In this document: positions 5,366-10,843 of the stretch, one piece after another
How positions within the stretch are numbered: the stretch's first letter is position 1
Layout of the letters: each line of letters begins with the position of its first letter
The notes under the pieces: model-generated
What the model saw: the letters and a program-made list of their open reading frames with translations, nothing else
Told to the model about the DNA's origin: nothing
Databases searched by the model: none
Origin: Bifidobacterium breve
GTDB lineage: Bacteria; Actinomycetota; Acidimicrobiia; Acidimicrobiales; Ilumatobacteraceae
DNA: 10,843 nucleotides
Assembly: GCA_943325425.2 (NCBI GenBank)
Contig: CALPPJ020000025.1
Location: forward strand, 1-10,843
Reading direction: 5' to 3'
Made by a program: the position numbers and the translations under genes

Positions 5366-7414
5366 CTATGCGGAGCGTTCGCCAGATGGGTGCCGCCCCG
5401 CGGAGTCAAAACTTTCAGATTGACGGCGTTGATGTTCGCGTCGTAAGTGATGGATCCACCAGGACAACAACAACAGCAAAGCGATTCCGGTGAAGAGTTG
5501 ACCGAGTCCGGCCAAGGCGTTGACCCGAGCCGAGAAGGTGGCGGGGGCCCCAACGGTGACATCACCGTTGGGTGTCAGGAGTTGCAAAGTCACTGGAAAA
5601 CGACCGTTACTTTTTGCTGTTACTGGTATTTCGACCAACGTGGTAGTTCCGGCGGGGAGTGTGACCACCTGGTCATCCTTCGGAAGTGTGAGTTTCGAAC
5701 TGGTCAAATGAACGCGCACCAACAGGTCGGTGTCGTTGTCGTTGCGTAATGACAGACGAATGGAACTATCGCGGCCACCCAAGGTGAAAGTGGTTGAGGT
5801 GGGGGTCACGACCGACCCGCCGATCGCCGCAAGTTCAGTGTCCACTGCATTGATGTATGCCTCAACTTGCACTTGGGTGAGGCTTCGCGACGGCAAGACA
5901 TTGACAACTCGTCGCCACTGGGTTGGACGTTCGTCGCCGTCGGGCAACATGGCAGAAAATCCGTTCACCCGATCAGCAAAATCATTCAATATGGTGTTGG
6001 CGGGGGGATTTGGGTCTGCCAATGCTTGAAGTTCAACCGAAACCGGCAATCCGTCCATGACGCTGACCGTCATGGTGTTCAAGAGGTCCTCCAGAGACAC
6101 AAAATTCATATCCGGTTGACCAGCAATGGAGTTAACGAGTGCCGTGGTAAGTGCTGTCGACGGCAACACCCCAGATTCGGTTGACAAAATGACCCCCCGA
6201 CCGTTCATGGTTTCGTCGCGGTCAATGATTTCTGTCCGTAGCACCTTGAGTTCCGCCAAAATTTGTTGGGCAACGAGGTAGGCCCCACCGATTGGTTCAT
6301 TTGATCCACGAGTGAGCGCCTCACCGAGATGAATGTCGGCTAGTGCGGCGGTCATACGATCAGAATTCGAGAGTTTCAGTTCAACCAAACGCGTGGGCTC
6401 TGCGAAAAGTGAGACGCCACCAGCGGTCGTTTTTTGGGATTCGCTGAGCAAGACGGCCGTACGAAGACCCAGATCACGAAGTAATTGAGCGCCGTTACTG
6501 GATAGTGCAGAACTCTCGAGCCACGAGTCACGACTGACTGTCTTGGTTGGGAAAATACTGGCCATGGTGTCTTCACCGAGTCGCAGTTGGGATGTGAAGA
6601 CATCAGAATTTTGGCTCGCGACCAATTCGTCGGGTTGTACATCGACATAGGTAGAGGCGAGTAGGTGCAAGGATGACGCTGCTTGCAATCGGTTCAGTAC
6701 AGCATTGTCTGCATCAGATGAGCTTGCTAGGGCATCCATCAACTCGGGACGTACCGCCAGCGAGACGGCAGTTTGTGGATTCGTTTCAAGCGTTGTGATG
6801 GCAGTCGATAAAAGTTCGCGACTGGCCTCACTGACCACTGTTGATCCGTCAGGTTGCAAACTGACATCGCTAGTTAAATTACCGACGAGGGCGATACGAA
6901 GGTTTTCACTTGGAAGAGGGCTGTTGACGTCTTGGGGGAGGCGTTCGACAAAAGTGACGATTTGGCTGGTCACTGATTTACCCTCTTGAAGTCCGATGCT
7001 GATCGGATACACACCAGTGGCCGACATCTGCAACGCCTCTTTGGAGCGCACACCGATTTCAATCGGTACTGCAACGTCAACGCGGCCAGTAGCGGGATCT
7101 CGAACTTGGCCGACGTCAACAATGACCGTGTCAACTGTTGATGGCAACTCGCCAAACGTGGCATCGCGTACTTCTTGACGCGTGTGCACTGGCTTATATG
7201 ACGTGATTACTAATTTCGTTGAAGCGGTTGATGCAGCATCGCGACCACTTAAGGCGACGCTGAAATGAATGAGCGAATTTTCCACACCCGCGACGTATTG
7301 ATCTTGACTGATCAGCGACGAAATGATTTCGGGTGTTGCTGCTTGAGCAGTATGTATCGGGATGACCGTCGCTATCGAGACTGCGCCTAGCGCAACGAGC
7401 AATCGAGACTTCAT
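5366..7414 (-). CDS. Secreted membrane-anchored DUF6049-like protein (Rv3909-type)
   Basis: A 682-residue envelope protein. A Sec signal peptide (residues 1-25, basic KSR then a hydrophobic core, predicted cleavage at TAQA|A) precedes a large extracytoplasmic region of about 600 residues. The segment around 555-625 looks like an immunoglobulin-like beta domain (RLSLRNDNDTDLLVRVHLTS), a single membrane helix follows at about 636-657, and a basic, Ser/Arg-rich cytoplasmic tail of about 25 residues closes the protein. I saw no cysteine and no catalytic motif. Size, topology and position upstream of the MviN-type gene and sigma factor match the conserved actinobacterial family that includes Rv3909; its biochemical role is unknown, though the repeated linkage to MurJ suggests a cell-wall function. 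The ATG overlaps the GNAT stop codon (ATGA, 7411-7414) and has a good AAGGTGA ribosome binding site within the GNAT gene. The family name is from memory, not a search. Confidence 0.8.
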   Translation of the reverse strand: MKSRLLVALGAVSIATVIPIHTAQAATPEIISSLISQDQYVAGVENSLIHFSVALSGRDAASTASTKLVITSYKPVHTRQEVRDATFGELPSTVDTVIVDVGQVRDPATGRVDVAVPIEIGVRSKEALQMSATGVYPISIGLQEGKSVTSQIVTFVERLPQDVNSPLPSENLRIALVGNLTSDVSLQPDGSTVVSEASRELLSTAITTLETNPQTAVSLAVRPELMDALASSSDADNAVLNRLQAASSLHLLASTYVDVQPDELVASQNSDVFTSQLRLGEDTMASIFPTKTVSRDSWLESSALSSNGAQLLRDLGLRTAVLLSESQKTTAGGVSLFAEPTRLVELKLSNSDRMTAALADIHLGEALTRGSNEPIGGAYLVAQQILAELKVLRTEIIDRDETMNGRGVILSTESGVLPSTALTTALVNSIAGQPDMNFVSLEDLLNTMTVSVMDGLPVSVELQALADPNPPANTILNDFADRVNGFSAMLPDGDERPTQWRRVVNVLPSRSLTQVQVEAYINAVDTELAAIGGSVVTPTSTTFTLGGRDSSIRLSLRNDNDTDLLVRVHLTSSKLTLPKDDQVVTLPAGTTTLVEIPVTAKSNGRFPVTLQLLTPNGDVTVGAPATFSARVNALAGLGQLFTGIALLLLLSWWIHHLRREHQRRQSESFDSAGRHPSGERSA

Positions 7415-8184
7415 GACTCACCTTGTTTGCTCAGTGGTAATTCCATAACTCGCAAGTTTTCTGGTAACTGCTCAAAGCCAAGCCGTTGATATAACGATAA
7501 GGCTCGTTGATTATCAAGATGGGTGTTTACCAAAATGTCGGTGACCCGCCGTCGAGTCAGCCATCCCAAGCCATCTTGCAAGAGAGATGTGGCAACACCT
7601 TGACCCTCGTGAGCAGGGTCAACGGCGAGTCGCTGAATAAATCCGGCGGATCCGTTGCGACCCGTGACCATATATCCAGCTGGCTCATCGGTCGCGGTGA
7701 CGGCTAATCGAACGCGATGAACGGGCGTAGCCCGACACGCTTCTTCGATGCCATTGACATCAAGTTCCCAACCTGATTCAAACGCCAAATGGTCAAGTCG
7801 AGCAGCCACATCAAGTGCTCGTTGCGAGCGAAGCGGGCGCATTTCGTGATGGGGACGCCGGCTTGAGTGGGTGGCCAAATGTGAAAAAGGCGTCTTCATG
7901 CGCAATAGGGCCAACTGTTGAATCTCGTGGAATCCACGCAGCTCAAATGGTTCGGCGGCATTCTGGGATAAGGCTCCGGTGCGAATTGATGAGTAACCCT
8001 CGGCTCGTAATGAGTTCGTCCATTCATCTAATGACGTTACCGATGGCGCCACGGTGTGGTCGGTCAGTACCAAATGGGCAATATCTGGACGACTTGGCCA
8101 CTGGCGTACCCGTGCGCACACGATGCCGTCGTCAAAAAGTCGAGCGGCCGAGGCGTGTCGCCGTTGTCGTAACCCAGTGATCAC
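7411..8184 (-). CDS. GNAT family N-acetyltransferase with a decayed N-terminal GNAT-like half
   Basis: A 257-residue acetyl-CoA-dependent acyltransferase of unknown substrate. The C-terminal half (about 113-250) holds a full GNAT core: motif A with RLAVDPAHEGQGVATSLL (185-202), in which the usual Q/RxxGxG/A pyrophosphate loop reads EGQGVA (193-198, Glu replacing Gln/Arg), and motif B with LVNTHLDNQRALSLYQRLGF (218-237). The N-terminal half (about 1-98) lacks a CoA loop but ends in a segment (about 65-96) that resembles motif B of the C-terminal half, suggesting an ancient tandem GNAT whose first copy has decayed. The start is a GTG at 8184; an in-frame stop lies upstream with no ATG between. 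It is the first gene of the long minus-strand block and overlaps the DUF6049-like gene by four bases. Regulation may involve the palindrome at 8213-8226 in the divergent upstream region. Confidence 0.88.
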   Translation of the reverse strand: MITGLRQRRHASAARLFDDGIVCARVRQWPSRPDIAHLVLTDHTVAPSVTSLDEWTNSLRAEGYSSIRTGALSQNAAEPFELRGFHEIQQLALLRMKTPFSHLATHSSRRPHHEMRPLRSQRALDVAARLDHLAFESGWELDVNGIEEACRATPVHRVRLAVTATDEPAGYMVTGRNGSAGFIQRLAVDPAHEGQGVATSLLQDGLGWLTRRRVTDILVNTHLDNQRALSLYQRLGFEQLPENLRVMELPLSKQGES

Positions 8185-8212
8185 CCCATCGACGGTAGTG
8201 CCAAAATGGTAT

Positions 8213-8226
8213 AGAAAACGCTTTCA
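8213..8226 (-). promoter_or_regulatory. LacI/cre-type operator-like palindrome
   Basis: The minus strand reads TGAAAGCGTTTTCT, which fits every position of the TGWAARCGYTWNCW pattern used for cre sites and has the central CG typical of LacI-family operators. It lies 29 bases before the GNAT start and just downstream of the TATATA at 8235-8240, where a bound repressor would block transcription of the minus-strand block. CcpA itself is a Firmicutes protein, so the expected binder here would be another LacI-family member; none is encoded in the window. Confidence 0.35.
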
Positions 8227-8234
8227 CTCACACC

Positions 8235-8240
8235 TATATA
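8235..8240 (-). promoter_or_regulatory. Candidate -10 element for the GNAT-led operon
   Basis: TATATA on the minus strand would place a transcription start near 8228 and a leader of about 44 bases before the GNAT GTG. The expected -35 position (around 8258-8263, TTCGTG) is poor, so the site may need an activator or may be fortuitous AT-rich sequence. It overlaps the first copy of the tandem repeat. Confidence 0.3.
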
Positions 8241-8256
8241 TTGACTTATATTGACT
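8237..8256 (+). repeat. Perfect tandem 10-base repeat in the divergent promoter region
   Basis: TATATTGACT occurs twice without a gap (8237-8246 and 8247-8256). The period is about one helical turn, so both copies face the same side of the DNA. Each copy includes TTGACT, one mismatch from the -35 consensus on the plus strand. The repeat may be a binding array for a regulator or a duplicated -35 box for the SGNH gene. Confidence 0.6.
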
Positions 8257-8279
8257 TCACGAACGAGCACAGCTAATCG
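8251..8279 (+). promoter_or_regulatory. Candidate promoter for the SGNH hydrolase gene
   Basis: TTGACT (8251-8256), a 17-base spacer and TAATCG (8274-8279) precede the ATG at 8296. The -35 is good but the -10 matches only its first two bases. The implied start near 8286 would leave a very short leader that loses part of the AGGGG ribosome binding site (8282-8286). The true start may therefore be upstream, from the other TTGACT copy. Confidence 0.25.
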
Positions 8280-8295
8280 GCAGGGGCGTGGCTGA

Positions 8296-9216
8296 ATGAG
8301 CGAGTCAGAAAACGAGATTAAATCTCACTCAACTCGTCTGCCCTCCAACATTTATCGCCGACGTCAAACGCTGGCCGGTCTGGGTGTGGTCGCAATTTTG
8401 ATGGCGGTGATTCTTACAATTCAGGCCCTGACCTCAGATACGGGCCAGGTTTCGGGGAGTCAGGGCTCTGAGCAGGTCGAAAACACTCATAACCAATCTG
8501 CGACTGATGTCGTAGTGCCGCGCTTAATAGTTGCCGCTAGCACCACGACAACTTTGGTGATTGACGGTCCGCCTCGCGTCAGTATTTATGGAGACTCGCT
8601 GGCGGACGGATTCGGTGGCATTTTGAAATCCACTCTCGATCGGCAGGGTGTCACCACATTCTTGGCGACTAAGGGCTCGTCTGGGTTGAGCCAACCCCGA
8701 TTTTTTGATTGGCCGAATCATCTCAATGTGTGGGTGCCCCAAGAAAATGCCGATGTTGTGGTGATTGGACTCGGCGCCAATGATGGTCAAGAAGTTTTCG
8801 TGAATGATGTTTCATATTCCACGAACGACCCTGAATGGGCTGTTGAGTATCAACGACGAGTCGCCGAAGTCATCACGTTGGTGACGTCGCAGGGCCGGTC
8901 GTTGGTGTGGGTCGGTACGCCCGATGGAAAGGCAAAATCCTTTCGCACCAAGTTGGCAACATTACGAAACTCGACCCAAAGCGCGGTTGAGGCAGCTCAA
9001 GCACAGGGCGTTGATGTTGTGTATGTCGATACATGGAGCCTGTTTCTCGGACTCGACGGCAACTACTCGCAATATGTCATTGACCCAGGTGATGGTGAAC
9101 GTAAAAAGTCGCGCGACGGCGATGGATTCCATCTGAGTTTGGTCGGAAACAAAATGTTGGCCGCCGCGATTACCGCCGAAGTTGACGCCGCCTTCGAACG
9201 TCGTGCTGCTCGGTAG
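8296..9216 (+). CDS. Membrane-anchored SGNH/GDSL hydrolase (DUF459-like)
   Basis: A 306-residue esterase or acyltransferase-type protein. A short cytoplasmic N-terminus with a basic YRRRQ (residues 20-24) precedes one membrane helix (about 26-46), so the enzyme should sit outside, tethered to the membrane. A Ser/Thr/Gln-rich linker (about 47-90, with STTTT) leads to the SGNH domain (about 92-300). Catalytic blocks are visible: GDSL (99-102) with nucleophile S101, the block II glycine in KGSSGL (126-131), GLGAND (158-163) with N162, and DGDGFHLS (274-281) with D276 and H279. There are no cysteines. Such extracytoplasmic SGNH proteins commonly add or remove acetyl groups on cell-wall glycans; the substrate here is unknown. 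An in-frame TGA directly precedes the ATG, which fixes the start, with AGGGG about ten bases upstream. It is divergent from the GNAT gene and 32 bases ahead of the deacetylase gene. Confidence 0.88.
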   Translation: MSESENEIKSHSTRLPSNIYRRRQTLAGLGVVAILMAVILTIQALTSDTGQVSGSQGSEQVENTHNQSATDVVVPRLIVAASTTTTLVIDGPPRVSIYGDSLADGFGGILKSTLDRQGVTTFLATKGSSGLSQPRFFDWPNHLNVWVPQENADVVVIGLGANDGQEVFVNDVSYSTNDPEWAVEYQRRVAEVITLVTSQGRSLVWVGTPDGKAKSFRTKLATLRNSTQSAVEAAQAQGVDVVYVDTWSLFLGLDGNYSQYVIDPGDGERKKSRDGDGFHLSLVGNKMLAAAITAEVDAAFERRAAR

Positions 9217-9248
9217 TACAGACGCTTCATGCCCTATCGTTTGAACTG

Positions 9249-10253
9249 ATGAGCATTCTCTTTGTCACCCACGAGGCGTACCTCGATCATCTCAACGGTC
9301 CTCAACACCAAGAGCGGCCAGAACGTTTGGGTGCAGTGATCGATGGTTCGCGCGAGGCCGGAGTTGCTGACGCCTTGATTCCGTTGGTGCCTGAGCCTGC
9401 AACGCGCGAACAACTACTGCGTGTGCATACTTCGGCTCACATTGACCGAATTGAAAGTGTTGTTCACGCGGGCGGTGGACGACTAGATCCCGATACGCGT
9501 GCTTCGGCTGGTTCGTGGAAAGCATCAATGCTCGCCGCGGGTGCTGGACTGACAGCAATACGTGCTTTGCAAAAAGGTGAAGCCGATTCGGCATTTTGCG
9601 CGGTTCGTCCACCAGGACACCATGCCACCAAAACAGAGACGATGGGCTTTTGTTTGTTCTCTAACGTTGCAGTGGCTGCCGCGGCGTTGGCCGACGCTGG
9701 TGAACGAGTGTTGATTGTTGATTTCGACGCGCATCACGGCAACGGAACCCAAGATATTTTCTACGACGATCCTCGGGTACTTTTTGTGTCCCTGCATCAA
9801 TGGCCGCTGTACCCAGGAACTGGTTGGTACGACGAAACCGGAACTGGTGATGGTGTTGGATACACACTCAATATTCCGTTGCCGCCAAATACAACCGGAG
9901 ATGTGTACCTTGCGGCCTTTGATCGATTGATTGTACCCATGAGTGAAAAGTTCGCACCGACGTGGCTCATTGTGTCGGCAGGTTTCGATGCGCATCGCAA
10001 TGACCCGATTACACAAATGGGACTATCGGCTGGCGATTATCCCTTGATGATGCAGCGCATCTTGCAACTCGTGCCCGCCGGTCGACGACTGGTCATGCTG
10101 GAAGGCGGTTACGACCTCAATGCATTGCGCATGTCAACCGCAAGCACACTTGCGGCGATGCTTGGAGAACCACACAGTGAAGAAAAGCCAACATCGGGCG
10201 GTTCATCTGAATCATTTGAACAACTAAACGCGATTGAGTCTTACTGGAAGTAA
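9249..10253 (+). CDS. Histone deacetylase family zinc amidohydrolase (AcuC/HDAC-like)
   Basis: A 334-residue arginase-deacetylase-fold enzyme, usual length for bacterial members, predicted to remove acetyl groups from lysine, polyamines or related amides in the cytoplasm. Family motifs are in order: HQERPERLGAV (20-30), the charge-relay histidine pair in RPPGHHA (H124, H125), DFDAHHGNGTQD (158-169) supplying zinc ligands D160 and H162, GFDAHRNDP (246-254) supplying zinc ligand D247, and EGGYD (285-289) with the transition-state tyrosine Y288. All catalytic residues are present. The last 25 residues (EEKPTSGGSSESFE onwards) are a polar tail beyond the fold. It lies 32 bases after the SGNH gene with no evident promoter, so co-transcription is likely. 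The ATG at 9249 has no Shine-Dalgarno; it overlaps the TGA of a six-codon ORF (9229-9249). The natural substrate cannot be read from sequence. Confidence 0.95.
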   Translation: MSILFVTHEAYLDHLNGPQHQERPERLGAVIDGSREAGVADALIPLVPEPATREQLLRVHTSAHIDRIESVVHAGGGRLDPDTRASAGSWKASMLAAGAGLTAIRALQKGEADSAFCAVRPPGHHATKTETMGFCLFSNVAVAAAALADAGERVLIVDFDAHHGNGTQDIFYDDPRVLFVSLHQWPLYPGTGWYDETGTGDGVGYTLNIPLPPNTTGDVYLAAFDRLIVPMSEKFAPTWLIVSAGFDAHRNDPITQMGLSAGDYPLMMQRILQLVPAGRRLVMLEGGYDLNALRMSTASTLAAMLGEPHSEEKPTSGGSSESFEQLNAIESYWK

Positions 10254-10276
10254 TTGATATTTCGGATTACTTCAGT
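10243..10276. terminator. Inverted repeat containing both convergent stop codons
   Basis: GAAGTAAT (10247-10254), an 11-base loop and ATTACTTC (10266-10273) form a perfect 8-base stem. With one bulged G at 10246 it extends by ACT (10243-10245) pairing AGT (10274-10276). The stem contains the TAA of the deacetylase gene (10251-10253) and the TAA of the convergent serine hydrolase gene (10267-10269). The convergent position suits a bidirectional terminator, but the stem is AT-rich and neither side has a T run, so termination is only a possibility. Confidence 0.4.
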
Positions 10277-10843
10277 TCATACCATTGAATTGGTGCTGAA
10301 CTCAGGGGTCCAAGCAAGACTTCAATTTGTCGACCATTTACTAAATGAATGACGGCCTCGATTTGGCTACTCGGGAGAATTGATTCGATCACCAATGGGC
10401 CGTGTTCAACGACCAACTTCTGCGCGGCAGATTGACGCCGTTCTAACGATTCATCAAGTGCGACGTTGTCAGCAAAAAGTACCTGTGCTTGTTCATCGGT
10501 CCATTGATTGAGAAGTGCCACTAATTGTTCAGACCGTTGTTGCAAAACATGAGAAACGGCAATGTTGTGTTTTGGTATGAGATTGGCGTTGTGCAACATC
10601 TTCAACACGCGATGAGTAAATACCGACATTGGTGCATAGGTGGTATTTGAAACTGCAACGACCCCTATTGCGCGACCAGCTAACCAACGCATGTTGCTGC
10701 CGTAACCCGGAAGGCCACCCGAATGAGAATTGACGATTCCCAGATCGGGATCGTCACGCATCATGAGTCCGTAGCCATAACCAGTCGGAGCCTTTTCGCC
10801 GTCAAGGGCAATGACGCCGGCATAACTATGCATCGCCTGCATA
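10267..10843 (-). CDS. Serine hydrolase, class C beta-lactamase/CubicO-like, C-terminal fragment
   Basis: Only the last 192 or so codons are in the window; the reading frame is open to the right edge, so the N-terminal part with the expected SxxK nucleophile and YxN motif is missing and the methionine at 10842 is probably internal. The visible part has YGYGLMMRDDP, then HSGGLPGYGSNM, where HSG (codons near 10717-10725) corresponds to the third active-site motif (KTG/HxG) of class C beta-lactamases, DD-peptidases and related esterases, followed by the typical core strand IGVVAVSNTT. A further region of about 100 residues after the core is an uncharacterised C-terminal extension ending in beta-rich IEVLLGPLSSAPIQWYELK. 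Such proteins can be esterases, peptidases or lactamases; this fragment cannot tell which. It is convergent with the deacetylase gene, 13 bases apart. Confidence 0.85.
   Translation of the reverse strand, partial: MQAMHSYAGVIALDGEKAPTGYGYGLMMRDDPDLGIVNSHSGGLPGYGSNMRWLAGRAIGVVAVSNTTYAPMSVFTHRVLKMLHNANLIPKHNIAVSHVLQQRSEQLVALLNQWTDEQAQVLFADNVALDESLERRQSAAQKLVVEHGPLVIESILPSSQIEAVIHLVNGRQIEVLLGPLSSAPIQWYELK

Noticed and set aside
5447..5749. Plus-strand 100-codon ORF containing a Gln-rich run, antisense to the DUF6049-like gene
   Set aside because: The glutamine run is the complement of the leucine-rich membrane helix of the real gene; it is a shadow.
1..10843. Search for CRISPR arrays, tRNA genes, insertion sequence ends, prophage genes and toxin-antitoxin pairs
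   Set aside because: No regularly spaced repeats, tRNA-like cloverleaf, transposase or phage structural gene was visible; gene packing leaves no room beyond short gaps.

Overview
The window looks like chromosomal core DNA of an actinobacterium, probably an uncultured member of the Acidimicrobiia with moderate GC (about half by eye). No protein was searched, so the lineage is inferred from gene order and protein style. The minus-strand order DUF6049-like protein, [DegV], kinase with an MviN-type ectodomain, ECF sigma factor, anti-sigma factor, [small membrane protein], trxB, trxA closely parallels the actinobacterial origin-proximal block (in Mycobacterium tuberculosis Rv3909, mviN, sigM, its anti-sigma gene, trxB2, trxC). 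The left edge should therefore lie close to parAB and oriC.

Layout. Positions 1-8184 hold eight complete minus-strand genes plus the first 30 codons of trxA. They are tightly packed: two 4-base ATGA stop/start overlaps, one zero-base junction, and gaps of 9, 16, 23, 50 and 98 bases. Transcription runs from a GNAT acetyltransferase through a secreted, membrane-anchored DUF6049-like protein, a DegV lipid-binding protein, a Ser/Thr kinase, an ECF sigma/anti-sigma pair, a two-helix membrane protein, thioredoxin reductase and thioredoxin. The theme is envelope sensing coupled to transcription and thiol redox control.

A 111-base divergent region (8185-8295) separates this block from two plus-strand genes: a membrane-anchored SGNH/GDSL hydrolase and a histone-deacetylase-family zinc amidohydrolase. 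It carries a LacI/cre-type palindrome and a perfect tandem 10-base repeat containing TTGACT. At the right end, the C-terminal part of a class-C-beta-lactamase-like serine hydrolase runs convergently. A shared inverted repeat contains both stop codons at that junction.

The most notable points are these. The kinase has apparently intact catalytic residues and the MviN ectodomain signature, but no MurJ flippase lies beside it and a DegV gene sits in the expected place. The anti-sigma factor lacks the zinc-binding motif and has a Met-rich, two-cysteine ectodomain next to the thioredoxin genes. The GNAT protein appears to contain a decayed second GNAT repeat. Several intergenic inverted or direct repeats look regulatory. 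No tRNA, rRNA, CRISPR array, insertion sequence or prophage was seen, and no non-coding stretch exceeds about 111 bases.
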